Assembly (NCBI RefSeq): GCF_028712425.1
Contig: NZ_JAQTQD010000003.1
Coordinates: forward strand, 119,805 to 183,804
Direction of reading: 5' to 3'
Source: Methanoregula sp.
GTDB lineage: Archaea; Halobacteriota; Methanomicrobia; Methanomicrobiales; Methanospirillaceae
DNA: 64,000 nt
Of this stretch, positions 34,415 to 43,866 are shown piece after piece. Numbering within the stretch: position 1 is the first letter of the stretch; every line of letters starts with the position of its first letter. The notes under the pieces are model-generated. The model saw only the letters and a program-made list of their open reading frames with translations, was not told where the DNA came from and ran no database searches. The position numbers were made by a program, and so were the translations under genes.

Positions 34415-34918
34415 ATGCAATCCCCGCCCGATCCTGCCCCGGCTATCACGTTTACCCCGATTGGAACGATCCACTCGGCGTTCACCGATATCGCGGGCAT
34501 GCCCATCCAGCCGAATGGTGCCCGGGGCACACGGGGCACGGTCGAGGTATTCCCCTCCTTTGCCGGCGGCCTCCGGGATCTCGACGGGTTTGAGCGTATC
34601 ATCCTGATCTATGCATTCCACCAGTGTAACGGGCACCAGCTGGTTGTCAGACCCTTCCTTGACACCACATCCCGTGGCGTCTTTGCCACCCGGTCGCCAA
34701 AGCGCCCGAATGCCATCGGCCTGTCGACTGTCCGCCTCATCGAAGTTAAGGGCGGAACCCTGACGGTTGAAGACATCGACGTGCTCGACGGCACGCCGGT
34801 GCTTGACATCAAGCCGTACGTCCCGGTCTTCGATGCGTACCCCGGCTCCCGCTGCGGGTGGTTCGAGAATGTTGCCTGCAATGCCGAGACCCACCGGTCC
34901 GATGACCGGTTCCGGTAG
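34415..34918 (+). CDS. trmO: TrmO-type tRNA (t6A37) methyltransferase, 167 aa
   Basis: TsaA/YaeB family: FTPIGTIHSAF at the N-terminus, then QPNGARGTRGTVEVFPSF, the DGFERIILIYAFHQ segment, and FATRSPKRPNAIGLSTVRLIEVKGGTL, the SAM-binding consensus. In E. coli TrmO methylates threonylcarbamoyladenosine 37 in tRNA to m6t6A. The role is inferred from family. The gene stands alone, with a short gap to the next membrane protein gene. Confidence 0.9.
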   Translation: MQSPPDPAPAITFTPIGTIHSAFTDIAGMPIQPNGARGTRGTVEVFPSFAGGLRDLDGFERIILIYAFHQCNGHQLVVRPFLDTTSRGVFATRSPKRPNAIGLSTVRLIEVKGGTLTVEDIDVLDGTPVLDIKPYVPVFDAYPGSRCGWFENVACNAETHRSDDRFR

Positions 34919-34968
34919 CTCCTGCAAAGCCTCATCATGACACCGGTCCAACAAACTCCCTGATCCCC

Positions 34969-35340
34969 ATGCACTGGTACCCGCTCTCCGGAAAAGATGC
35001 CGTCCTCCTCCTGCTCGTCTTCGTGATGAGCGGGATATTCAGCCGGGTCCAGCCGTACTTTGTCGCCCCCTCCCTCATCCCGTACACGTACGCTTTCTTC
35101 CTCTTCCTCCTCATGCTGGCCTACTTCCCCCTTGTCCGGCCGAAAGACCCGCTGGGGCTGGGGAAGTTCCTTGCGCTCCTTCTCGGGGCGATTTACGCAG
35201 TTATGATCGTTCTTGTCGAGATCATTGGCCGGCACAATTATTCCTGGGGCAGCGTTGTTGTCCTTGCCGGAGCCGTCCTCTCCCCGCTCGTGGCAGCCGG
35301 GATCTACCATCTCCTCTTTGGGCGCCGTCCCCCGCGCTGA
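34969..35340 (+). CDS. Four-segment membrane protein, 123 aa
   Basis: Four hydrophobic segments (about residues 7-23, 34-51, 62-82 and 90-112) with short loops and a basic C-terminus GRRPPR. No catalytic motifs seen. It starts with ATG at 34969 after a 50-bp gap and precedes purL by 57 bp. Family not recognised; function unknown. Confidence 0.6.
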   Translation: MHWYPLSGKDAVLLLLVFVMSGIFSRVQPYFVAPSLIPYTYAFFLFLLMLAYFPLVRPKDPLGLGKFLALLLGAIYAVMIVLVEIIGRHNYSWGSVVVLAGAVLSPLVAAGIYHLLFGRRPPR

Positions 35341-35397
35341 ACGGCTTCCTGCCGCCTTCGATATCTATTTTCTCCTTGTGCAGCAAATCCTGTATAC

Positions 35398-38346
35398 ATG
35401 GCTTCTTTTGTCCACCGCATAGAAGTTCACTTCACGAAAGACCCCCGGCTGAAGACCCGGACGGACCGTGTCCGTTCGCTCGGGTTTCCGGTCGACGAGC
35501 TGCACCTTGCCGATGTCTATACAATAGTGACCACCGCCCGCGGCTTCACCCGCGACGAACTGGTACAGGTTGCGCAGCAGCTGGTCAACCCGGTGGTGCA
35601 GGAGTATACGGTGGACGAAGCTACCCTGCCGCTCTTTGACTATGCCATCGAGGTCGGTTTCCTCCCGGGCGTGACCGACAATGTCGGGACAACGGCCCGG
35701 CAGACCATCGAGGACTTCCTCGCGATGAAATTTGGCGAGGGGGATGCGGTGTACTCCTCGCAGCTCTATTTCGTGCGGGGCCAGATGCCGCGACCGGCAC
35801 TTGAGAAGCTTGCCGCAACGCTTGCAAACCCGCTGGTCAACCGGGTCTATATCCGGACAAGGCAGGAGTACGGGCAGAAGGGGATGGACCGGGTCGTCCC
35901 CGCCGTCGAGCTCCATGAACTCTCCACTGCCGAACCGGTGGACCTTGAGATCAGCGACACAGAGCTGGTGAAGCTCGGGAAGGAGGGTATCCTGGATCCG
36001 CAGACCGGCCAGCGACGGGGACCGCTTGCCCTTGACCTTGCGCAGCTCCACACCATCCGCGATCATTTCCGCACGCTCGGGAGAAATCCGACCGATGTGG
36101 AACTCGAATCGCTTGCCCAGACGTGGAGCGAGCACTGCAAGCACACGATCTTTGCGTCCGCCATGGACGACGACGTGCCCCGCGGGCTGTACAAGACGTT
36201 CATCCAGGCGGCAACGAACGAGATCCGCGAGGCCGCAGGGGAGAAGGACATCTGCGTCTCGGTCTTCTCCGACAATTCCGGCGCGATCGTCTTCGACGAC
36301 GAGTTCATTGTTACGCACAAGGTCGAGACCCACAACTCACCCTCCGCCCTCGACCCGTTCGGCGGGGCGCTCACCGGCATCGTTGGGGTGAACCGCGACA
36401 CCATCGGATTCGGCCTCGGGGCAAAGCCCTGCATCAACATCTACGGTTTCTGCGTCGGCGATCCGGAGACCGGCCCCTCCCTCTTCCGCGGGAAAAACAA
36501 AACAAACCCGGTCCTTTCGCCCCGGCAGATCCTCGATGGGGTTGTGCGGGGCGTGGGGGTTGGCGGGAACTGCTCGGGCATCCCGACACCGCAGGGCTTC
36601 TGCTGGTTCGACAACCGGTACGCGGGAAAACCGCTCGTGTTCGCCGGGACCGTCGGGGTCATGCCCCGGGAACAGGGCGGGCGGAAGCTGCACGAGAAGA
36701 CGGCGCACACGGGCGACCTCATCGTGATGGTCGGCGGCCGGGTGGGAAAGGACGGGATCCATGGGGCCACGTTCTCCTCGGAGGCGCTCGATTCCAAGAG
36801 CCCGGTCACCGCAGTGCAGATTGGCGACCCGATCACCCAGAAGAAGTTCTCGGACGTGATCGTCAAGGAGGCCCGCGATCTCGGGCTGTACCGGAGCATC
36901 ACGGACAACGGGGCCGGGGGGCTCTCCTGCTCGGTTGCCGAGATGGCAAAGGAGTGTAATGGCTGCCACGTTCACCTCGACCGGGTCCCGCTGAAGTACC
37001 ACGGCATGGCGCCATGGGAGGTCTGGATCTCCGAGTCGCAGGAGAGGATGACGCTCGCTGTGCCCCCGGAAAACCTCCGTGCATTCATGGACCTGATGGC
37101 ATGTCGCGACGTGGAAGCAACCGTGATCGGAGAATTCACGGATTCCGGCCGGTGCGTGGTTGAGTGCGGGGGCAAAACTGTGATGGAAATCGGGCTTGAC
37201 TTCCTGCATGACGGCCTGCCAAAGAAACACTTAACGACAAGTTTTGAAAGGAAAGCGAACCCTGAGCCAAATGTCCCCTGCCCCGATCGGCTCGATGCAA
37301 CGCTCGTTGCAATGATGAAGCAGAAGAACATCTGCTCAACGGAGTTCGTCACCGTCCAGTACGACCATACCGTGCAGGGCGGCCACGTGCTCGGGCCGGT
37401 CCAGGGCAAGGGCCGGGTCCAGTCGGTCGCTACCCTGACAAAGGTGGTCCTGAACTCGAAGAAGGCGGTGGGGCTCTCGCAGGCTCTCTTCCCGTCCTAC
37501 TCCGAGATCGATCCCTACCGGATGGCCGGGGCAGTCATCGACACCGCGATCCGCGGCCTAGTCGCGATGGGCGTGCCGCTGGACCGGATCGCGATCCTCG
37601 ACAACTTCTGCTGGTGTTCATCGGACGATCCGGAGCGCCTCGGGCAGCTGAAACTTGCGGCAAAGGGGTGCTACGACTTCGCAAAGGCGTTTTCGACACC
37701 GTTCATCTCCGGCAAGGACTCCATGTTCAACGACTTCTCGGGATTCGATGCGGACAACAATCCCGTGAAGGTCTCGGTCCCGCCCACGCTCCTCATCTCG
37801 TCTATCGGCGTCCACCCGGACGCAGCAAAGGCGGTCTCGCTGGACGCAAAGATCGCAGGAGACCTTGTGTATATTGTCGGACAGACAAGGGTGGAGCTGG
37901 GCGGGTCCGAGTACTTCGCCCACCTTGGCAGCCCCGGCAATACCGTGCCGGTGCTGGACGCGGGGGCGGCAAAGGAACGGTACGCCCGCCTTGCCTCCGC
38001 GATTGCCCACGAGCTCGTGGCCTCGGCGTTTCCGGTCAGCCATGGGGGCCTTGGTGTAGCGCTCGCCAAGGTCGCCATTGCCGGCAGGCTCGGCATGGAC
38101 CTCACGCTCCCGGTTCCGGACAGCATGCGGCCCGACTATTTCCTCTTCTCGGAGTCCCTCTCCCGGTTCGTGGTCACGGTTGCGCCCGACCACAAGCGGG
38201 CGTTTGAGCAGGCAATGGGGGCGGATGCCGTGCTGGTCGGCCGGACCGGCGGCAGCCGGCTGCGGATCAGCGGCCGCGTTTTGCTGCTCGATGTCGGCGT
38301 CGATGAACTGGCGAAGGCCTACAAGGCACCATTCGGGGGGTACTGA
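35398..38346 (+). CDS. purL: Phosphoribosylformylglycinamidine synthase PurL, long form, 982 aa
   Basis: ATP-dependent conversion of FGAR to FGAM in purine synthesis. The C-terminal about 750 residues hold the two PurL catalytic halves (DDVPRGLYKTFIQ, HKVETHNSPSALDPFGGALTGIVG, and the second half DFVTVQYDHTVQGGHVLGPV-like VTVQYDHTVQGGHVLG). An extra N-terminal region of about 155 residues resembles two PurS-like domains, as in large-type PurL, so a separate purS gene is not needed here. No glutaminase domain is attached; ammonia should come from PurQ, whose gene starts 3 bases after the stop codon. Confidence 0.93.
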   Translation: MASFVHRIEVHFTKDPRLKTRTDRVRSLGFPVDELHLADVYTIVTTARGFTRDELVQVAQQLVNPVVQEYTVDEATLPLFDYAIEVGFLPGVTDNVGTTARQTIEDFLAMKFGEGDAVYSSQLYFVRGQMPRPALEKLAATLANPLVNRVYIRTRQEYGQKGMDRVVPAVELHELSTAEPVDLEISDTELVKLGKEGILDPQTGQRRGPLALDLAQLHTIRDHFRTLGRNPTDVELESLAQTWSEHCKHTIFASAMDDDVPRGLYKTFIQAATNEIREAAGEKDICVSVFSDNSGAIVFDDEFIVTHKVETHNSPSALDPFGGALTGIVGVNRDTIGFGLGAKPCINIYGFCVGDPETGPSLFRGKNKTNPVLSPRQILDGVVRGVGVGGNCSGIPTPQGFCWFDNRYAGKPLVFAGTVGVMPREQGGRKLHEKTAHTGDLIVMVGGRVGKDGIHGATFSSEALDSKSPVTAVQIGDPITQKKFSDVIVKEARDLGLYRSITDNGAGGLSCSVAEMAKECNGCHVHLDRVPLKYHGMAPWEVWISESQERMTLAVPPENLRAFMDLMACRDVEATVIGEFTDSGRCVVECGGKTVMEIGLDFLHDGLPKKHLTTSFERKANPEPNVPCPDRLDATLVAMMKQKNICSTEFVTVQYDHTVQGGHVLGPVQGKGRVQSVATLTKVVLNSKKAVGLSQALFPSYSEIDPYRMAGAVIDTAIRGLVAMGVPLDRIAILDNFCWCSSDDPERLGQLKLAAKGCYDFAKAFSTPFISGKDSMFNDFSGFDADNNPVKVSVPPTLLISSIGVHPDAAKAVSLDAKIAGDLVYIVGQTRVELGGSEYFAHLGSPGNTVPVLDAGAAKERYARLASAIAHELVASAFPVSHGGLGVALAKVAIAGRLGMDLTLPVPDSMRPDYFLFSESLSRFVVTVAPDHKRAFEQAMGADAVLVGRTGGSRLRISGRVLLLDVGVDELAKAYKAPFGGY

Positions 38347-38348
38347 AA

Positions 38349-39215
38349 ATGGCAGCAGCAAAGAGGAATATCCGGCGCCCGGCGGTGGCACCGAAGGCAC
38401 CCGCAGCCCGCAAGATGATTCCCGAGAAGGCTCTTATCATGAGCGGATACGGGATCAATTCCGAGATGGAGACACAGGAAGTGCTGGCCCGGGCCGGCAT
38501 GGCCTCCGACATCGTCCACATCAACGACCTGATCGCGGGGGAGCGGCAGCTCTCCGACTACCGGCTCCTCGTCTTCCCGGGCGGATTCTCGTATGGTGAC
38601 GACACCGGTGCCGGCAATGCCTACGCAAACCGCGTCAGGAACAACCTCTGGGACGAACTCCAGGAATTCCTGGATGGGGACAATCTTGTGCTTGGCATCT
38701 GCAACGGGTTCCAGATCCTGGCAAACCTCGGGCTCGTACCCGCGTTTGACCGGAGTTATGCACGGGAGATTGCCCTGATGCCGAATCGCGGCGGAAGGCT
38801 GGAGTGCCGGTTTGTCACCCTGAAGCCGGAACACGAGAGCCACTGGACAAAGGGGATCGAGCGCATATGGTGCCCCGTCTCCCATGGGGAAGGGAACTTC
38901 TCGTGTTCAGCAGAGACGCTCAAAAAGATCAAACAGAAGAAGATGGTGGCGTTCACCTACTGCCGCGAGGACATGAGCCCGGCAAATGGCGAATACCCGT
39001 ATAATCCCAACGGGGCGCTCGAGGATATTGCCGGCATCACGTCAGCCGATAAGAAAGTGCTCGGCATGATGCCGCATCCCGAGCGGGCCATGGAGTTTTA
39101 CAACCTGTACGACTGGCCGCTGGTAAAAGAGCAGGCCCGGCGCGAGGGAAGGCCGGTGCCAAAAGAATCACCCAACATGCAGATCTTTAAAAATATCGTG
39201 GAATACTTCTCGTAA
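38349..39215 (+). CDS. purQ: FGAM synthase glutaminase subunit PurQ, 288 aa
   Basis: Class I glutamine amidotransferase. The nucleophile elbow is LGICNGFQIL with Cys. The N-terminal segment is FPGGFSYGDDTGAGN, and the catalytic His-Glu pair is in MPHPERAME near the C-terminus. It supplies ammonia to PurL. A basic N-terminal extension (about 25 residues) precedes the conserved domain. Long form for the family. Operon with purL. Confidence 0.95.
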   Translation: MAAAKRNIRRPAVAPKAPAARKMIPEKALIMSGYGINSEMETQEVLARAGMASDIVHINDLIAGERQLSDYRLLVFPGGFSYGDDTGAGNAYANRVRNNLWDELQEFLDGDNLVLGICNGFQILANLGLVPAFDRSYAREIALMPNRGGRLECRFVTLKPEHESHWTKGIERIWCPVSHGEGNFSCSAETLKKIKQKKMVAFTYCREDMSPANGEYPYNPNGALEDIAGITSADKKVLGMMPHPERAMEFYNLYDWPLVKEQARREGRPVPKESPNMQIFKNIVEYFS

Positions 39216-39254
39216 TCCTGTTTTTATAGGGACAATCCCTCTTCCTTTGCCCTC

Positions 39255-40220
39255 TCACTCTTTGGTAAGGGTATAGACAATGACGGCGCCGACAAAGAGG
39301 ATGCCGAGAATCAGGAGTGTGTCGAGCCAGTCGGGAAGGGAAGCCTCACCGGGTGGCAGCGGTGCCGGGGGCTGGTGGGCGGGTGCCCTGCTTTCCACGT
39401 CTTTGACTATCAGGTATGCTGTGGCGTTCTCTTCGCTTCCCATTGCTGCGCTGGACAGGGTGATGCGATACTTCCCTGGTTCGAGGCCGGGTTCTTGCAG
39501 AACGTACATCCACCTGTTCAGGCTGCTGCCGGGGAGGATGGCGATGTCTTTGGTGGTGATGGGTGCGCCGGACCCGGCATCGGAGATAACGGCATGGATC
39601 GCATCATCGCCCCGCAGGTTCGTGATGCCAGCAATGACGATCTTCTCGCCGGTTGTTGTGTCCGGAAGGCGCGAGCCCGAGGCAGGGATGATCTCGTCAA
39701 TGTAGATGGCCGGTTTCTCGACCGAGAAATACCGGATGAGGAAAACATCATCCACACCTTCCAGCCGGGCTGAGGAAACAAGTGCCTCAGCCTCCTGCTG
39801 GACATTGCCCGGGAGGTCTTCCATCCGACCGAGGCGGGAGATGATCTTGCCCCGGTTCATGACTGTCAGGTTGCCCCCCGTGTCCTTCCCGGGCCCGATC
39901 TCAAACGAACGCGATTGCCCGGGGTCCTGGAGCACCACGGCATACTGCCCGTTCTGGAACTTCATCGTGTCGGTCGGCTTGTACACGAGGGAAAAGTTGC
40001 CATACCGGTCGGGAGTCACGGTCCTGACATCGAAGTACTCCCTCCCGATGATCCAGACGGCAACCGTGCTGTTTTTTGCGCCGATGCCGCTGACGACAAA
40101 CGTGTCGCCCTTCGTAATGATCTGGGGGGTGCTGGCGCTGTAGTAGACCTCAGCGGCGGCAGGAAATGCGAGACAGGATGCTGCAAGGAACAGAACCAGA
40201 ATGGGAATTGCAGACTTCAT
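39255..40220 (-). CDS. DUF3821-like surface protein, 321 aa
   Basis: Signal peptide (IPILVLFLAASCLAFPAAA), a beta-rich extracellular domain with ASTPQIITKGDTFVVSGIGA, and a C-terminal hydrophobic anchor (LLILGILFVGAVIVYTLTK) after a Pro-rich stalk. The pattern is that of the DUF3821/S-layer-associated proteins in Methanomicrobiales. Likely attached to the cell surface. Transcribed alone; convergent with purQ. Confidence 0.8.
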   Translation of the reverse strand: MKSAIPILVLFLAASCLAFPAAAEVYYSASTPQIITKGDTFVVSGIGAKNSTVAVWIIGREYFDVRTVTPDRYGNFSLVYKPTDTMKFQNGQYAVVLQDPGQSRSFEIGPGKDTGGNLTVMNRGKIISRLGRMEDLPGNVQQEAEALVSSARLEGVDDVFLIRYFSVEKPAIYIDEIIPASGSRLPDTTTGEKIVIAGITNLRGDDAIHAVISDAGSGAPITTKDIAILPGSSLNRWMYVLQEPGLEPGKYRITLSSAAMGSEENATAYLIVKDVESRAPAHQPPAPLPPGEASLPDWLDTLLILGILFVGAVIVYTLTKE

Positions 40221-40308
40221 CCACCATCACCCCCGGGGAATAGTAATTCGTGTACCCTGTGCAGTTATACATTTTCGGGTTTGAATGAGGGGGCCTCACC
40301 GGCACCTC

Positions 40309-40968
40309 CTATTTTTTCAAAAAGTTGAGGCCGCCCTTCTTTCGGGATGCCGGTTCAGCAGGTGCCGGGAAGTCGTCCAGCCCGGCCGCGGATTTCTTGT
40401 AATCCTTCAGTTCATCGGCTATCAGGGGGAGGTGGGAGTATTTCTTCTGCGGGACCCGGATCTTCGGGGCGGGCGCCGGGGTTTCCTGTTCGCCGGGGCT
40501 GTCGGACCAGGGATCCCAGTCAGCAGCCGGCGTCTCCTCTACTACCGGGAGGGCAGAGCGCTTCTGGGTGAGGATCACGGACGGAGCGGGCGATGCCGCT
40601 GCGGGAGGGGCTGCCGCTGCTTTCAGCGCACCCCCGCACCGGTTGCAGAAGCCGGCATCTCCAGGATTGACAAAACCGCAGGATGCACAGGTTCCGGGCT
40701 TAGCAAAAGTTGTCCCGCACCGGGTACAGAACTTCGAGTTCTCGTCAATTGCCGGGTTCCCGCATGTTGGGCAGGCCAGGGATTTTTTCATCGGCCCACC
40801 GCACTTGTCACAGAACTGTGCAAGGGGATCGGCCACCTGTGCGCCACAGGTCCCGCAAACCGGATACTGCGGTTCCGGTTCATCCACGATCGCGGCCCCG
40901 CACCGGTTACAGAACCGTGATTCTCCGTCAGGTGCCGGGATACCACAGGAACTGCATTTTCTGGTCAT
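40309..40968 (-). CDS. Protein with four double-Cys zinc ribbons, 219 aa
   Basis: Four zinc ribbon modules in the first about 115 residues: CSSCG and FCNRCG, CGTCG and FCDKCG, CPTCG and FCTRCG, CASCG and FCNRCG. The C-terminal about 100 residues are low-complexity and rich in Ala/Pro, with a basic end. Such arrays act as protein- or nucleic acid-binding adaptors. The long frame upstream of 40968 is not needed; the ATG there starts the first ribbon. It lies back to back with recQ. Confidence 0.8.
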   Translation of the reverse strand: MTRKCSSCGIPAPDGESRFCNRCGAAIVDEPEPQYPVCGTCGAQVADPLAQFCDKCGGPMKKSLACPTCGNPAIDENSKFCTRCGTTFAKPGTCASCGFVNPGDAGFCNRCGGALKAAAAPPAAASPAPSVILTQKRSALPVVEETPAADWDPWSDSPGEQETPAPAPKIRVPQKKYSHLPLIADELKDYKKSAAGLDDFPAPAEPASRKKGGLNFLKK

Positions 40969-41153
40969 GTTCTTCCTTAATGGATTTTCGGGGCAGCGGG
41001 ATAAAACCTGTGGTTCCGTCGGTAATCCTGTTGTCACGTCCCGTTCTTTTGCAGGTCTGAGCACTTGCGCGTCCCGCACCAAAGGTTTTTCCCTGATTCC
41101 GGTCGAAACCTCAAAAAACGTCTCCTGAATTGTTCAGGGATTTCCAGGTTCCC

Positions 41154-42989
41154 ATGACAACGATACACGACCTTCTCCGGCAGTACTGGGGCTCATCCTC
41201 GTTTTTGCCGCTCCAGGAAGAGATCATCATCTCCGTTCTTTCTGGCAACGATACCCTCGCGATCATGGCGACCGGTGGTGGAAAGTCGCTCTGTTACCAG
41301 CTCCCCGCCCTGTACCTGGGCGGCCTCACGCTGGTCATCTCTCCTCTCATTTCCCTGATGAAGGACCAGGTTGACGACCTGCAGGCCCGGGGGATTCCGG
41401 CGGCGGCATGGAACAGCAGCCTTGACCTGAAGGAGCGTTCACAGATCACACAGGGGATATCTGACGGGAGCCTCCGGCTCCTCTTCATCTCACCGGAGAA
41501 ATGTATGCAGCCGGGCTTCCTCTCGTCGATTGCTTCCGCCCGCGTGCGGCTGATCGCAATCGACGAGGCTCACTGCATCTCGGAGTGGGGCCACAACTTC
41601 CGGCCCGAATACCGTCAGCTTGCCCGGATCAAAGAGGTATTCCCCGGCATCCCCCTCATCGCCCTGACGGCAACGGCAGTCCCCGGGGTACGGCGGGACA
41701 TCCGGCAGCAGCTGAAGATGGGAAATGGCCGCGAATTCACGGGAAGTTTCAACCGGAAGAACCTCCGGTATTGCGTTGTCCCCAAGAAGAACCCGCTGGT
41801 CTTTCTTGCTGATTACATCGGTCAGCACCGCGGGGAGTCGGGGATCGTGTACTGCTTGTCGCGCGAAGAGACCGAGATGGTTGCCGGGGACTTACAACGG
41901 CGGGGTTTTTCTGCGGCTGCATACCACGCCGGACTTCCCCGGCAGGAGCGGGAGCGGGTGCAGGAGTCCTTCATCCGCGACCGGGTGCAGGTGGTCTGCG
42001 CCACAGTGGCTTTCGGCATGGGGATTGACAAGCCTGACGTGCGCTTCGTTATTCATTATGTCCTGCCCAAGACCCTCGAAGGGTATTACCAGGAGACGGG
42101 CCGGGCCGGCCGTGACGGTCAGTACAGTGAGTGCGTCCTCCTGTACAGCCGGGGCGATTACGCCCGGATCCGCTCGATGATCGAACATAATGATGACAGC
42201 GGCCAGCACCTGCGGATCTCGCTTACAAAACTCCAGGACATGGCCGAATACTGCGAGACGACCGGCTGCCGCCGGAAGTTCCTGCTCACCTACTTTGGCG
42301 AGGAATACCCGCAGGAGAACTGCGGCTCCTGCGACACCTGCGATCACCCCCCTGAGATGACGGACTGCACGGATGCGGCAAAGCTGATTGCAGGCTGCGT
42401 AACACAGCTCCCGCGGAGTTTCGGCATCGACCTGATCGCCGATGTCCTGCGGGGTTCAAAAAGCGAGAAGGCCCGGCAGTACAATCTCACCACACTCCCG
42501 GCGTACGGGACCGGCAAGAAGTACAGCAAAGCGCAGTACCGCACCTGGATCCAGGAGATGATACGGCAGGGCTTCCTCTGTCGCGAAGGCGACCAGTACC
42601 CGGTCATCCGGTGCACTTCCCGCGCCGACGAGATCCTGAAGAACCGCTGCCGCGTGATGCTGCCGGTGCCGGAGAATGGGCCGGGCCGGCGGAGTACCCC
42701 TGCCCCAGTTCTGCCGGTGAGCGGCAGCGAGGAACTGTTCCAGCGCTTAAAGGCCCTGCGCCGGGAGATTGCCGAAGAAAACCGCGTGCCCCCATACGTT
42801 ATCTTCCCGGACCGGACCCTGCAGGAACTGGCCTCCCGCCGGCCGTCCGGCATGGAGGACCTCTCCACGGTCTTTGGCATCGGGGCGGTGAAGCGGGAGA
42901 AGTACGGGAAGGCATTCCTTCGAGAGATCGCTCACTATGAAGGATATCCCGCCGTGGAAGAAGGACATATCTGTTTCGGGCACTCATGA
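41154..42989 (+). CDS. recQ: RecQ-family DNA helicase, 611 aa
   Basis: ATP-dependent 3'-5' DNA helicase. Walker A GGGKSLCYQLP, DEAH box AIDEAHCISEWGH, motif III LTATAVP, motif VI QETGRAGRDG. Zinc-binding cysteines are in CRRKFLLTYFGE, CGSCDTCDHP and so on (RQC). The C-terminal HRDC-like domain runs from about residue 520 (RLKALRREIAEENRVPPYVIF) and includes the GIGAVKREKYGKAFL motif. ATG 41154 is preferred over a TTG at 41130. Its 3' end overlaps the next ORF by 53 bp. Confidence 0.94.
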   Translation: MTTIHDLLRQYWGSSSFLPLQEEIIISVLSGNDTLAIMATGGGKSLCYQLPALYLGGLTLVISPLISLMKDQVDDLQARGIPAAAWNSSLDLKERSQITQGISDGSLRLLFISPEKCMQPGFLSSIASARVRLIAIDEAHCISEWGHNFRPEYRQLARIKEVFPGIPLIALTATAVPGVRRDIRQQLKMGNGREFTGSFNRKNLRYCVVPKKNPLVFLADYIGQHRGESGIVYCLSREETEMVAGDLQRRGFSAAAYHAGLPRQERERVQESFIRDRVQVVCATVAFGMGIDKPDVRFVIHYVLPKTLEGYYQETGRAGRDGQYSECVLLYSRGDYARIRSMIEHNDDSGQHLRISLTKLQDMAEYCETTGCRRKFLLTYFGEEYPQENCGSCDTCDHPPEMTDCTDAAKLIAGCVTQLPRSFGIDLIADVLRGSKSEKARQYNLTTLPAYGTGKKYSKAQYRTWIQEMIRQGFLCREGDQYPVIRCTSRADEILKNRCRVMLPVPENGPGRRSTPAPVLPVSGSEELFQRLKALRREIAEENRVPPYVIFPDRTLQELASRRPSGMEDLSTVFGIGAVKREKYGKAFLREIAHYEGYPAVEEGHICFGHS

Positions 42990-43299
42990 TCAGGACATGA
43001 AATACACGGCGCGGCATATCCAGCGATTCCTCGAACAGGGCAAGATCGATCCTGCCCTCTGGAAGAGCCACTTCCCCTCGCTGCTTCCCTCCCAGGTGCC
43101 GGCCTGCAGCGACTGTGCGGAGTTCCTTTCAAAAGCCTGCCCCGGGGACAAGGACCCGGTCGGATGTCACCTCTCCAAGACCTCGGCATCGGAAGGGGAC
43201 AGCCAGAAGAAGAAAAAACGCGATCCAATGCTCGGCGTTGGCGCAAAAGGCCTGGCAGCCCGTGGCACGGCACTCCCGAGAGACCAGTCGAAGATGTGA
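42937..43299 (+). CDS. Small cysteine-containing protein, 120 aa
   Basis: Contains a compact Cys/His segment CSDCAEFLSKACPGDKDPVGCHLSK that could bind zinc or a cluster, followed by a Lys-rich tail. It overlaps the recQ end in another frame. The start could be ATG 42937 or ATG 42997 (MKYTARHIQRF). I do not recognise a family. Its coupling to recQ suggests a linked role but this is inference. Confidence 0.55.
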   Translation: MKDIPPWKKDISVSGTHDQDMKYTARHIQRFLEQGKIDPALWKSHFPSLLPSQVPACSDCAEFLSKACPGDKDPVGCHLSKTSASEGDSQKKKKRDPMLGVGAKGLAARGTALPRDQSKM

Positions 43300-43463
43300 G
43301 AATGGCATCATCTGCCCGGGCCGGTTATCCGCTTTTTCTCTCCTTTTTTGAGCCGAGCGCTCTTCGAGTCAATCCTTCTTTTTGTTTATACTGTAGTTGA
43401 TCCCCTCTCTTTCCTGTTTGAGACATTGTGAAATTTTCTTGTACGGGTAATACAGAGGCATCG

Positions 43464-43493
43464 CCAGCGCCCCCGCCCCTTGGGGCGGGCTGG
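43464..43493. repeat. Strong GC-rich hairpin
   Basis: CCAGC/GCTGG outer stem and CCGCCCC-TT-GGGGCGG inner stem with a 4-base bulge. It may act as a terminator or structural signal after the small cysteine gene. Confidence 0.5.
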
Positions 43494-43557
43494 TGCAAGG
43501 GGGGCGATCAGCACAAGGAGACAAGCTTCCATACGAAAAACGCAACATGGAATATAG

Positions 43558-43631
43558 ATGGGGGCTGATGCCCCCATACCCCCATTTGTGATGAACGGCT
43601 GCCGAAGTCGAAGAACGCTTCCGCGTTCTTT
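43558..43631 (+). repeat. TGAT-loop hairpin plus GAAGAACGC hairpin
   Basis: ATGGGGGC-TGAT-GCCCCCAT (43558-43577) is a perfect 8-bp hairpin, and GAAGAACGC/GCGTTCTTT (43610-43631) an 8-bp stem with a final G-T. The order is reversed compared with the full elements, and the linker is only partly C/T-rich, so this is a rearranged or decayed copy. Confidence 0.55.
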
Positions 43632-43866
43632 CCCTCTCATCCCAATGGGATTCGATGCCCCGAAGGGCGCCTCGCGGCGGCATCTACTCCTATTTTTCCG
43701 TCGAAAACGTCACAGCACTTTCCCCCCATCTTCCGTAAACCTCCCGGCAGTTCATTGGAAAAAACCAACACGAAAAACCGGCACTCCACAATACCCCCCA
43801 ACCCTCTTGCCCGCTCCGATCAGGACATATGGGAGAAGAGCTGACACACTGTCTTGATCACGAACC

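Larger units (their letters stand above)
43300..43866. other. 0.57 kb gap with hairpins
   Basis: No gene seen. It holds a GC-rich hairpin (43464-43493), a perfect ATGGGGGC-TGAT-GCCCCCAT hairpin (43558-43577), and a degenerate GAAGAACGC/GCGTTCTTT hairpin (43610-43631). The TGAT loop and GAAGAA stem tie it to the two-hairpin elements. Confidence 0.6.
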
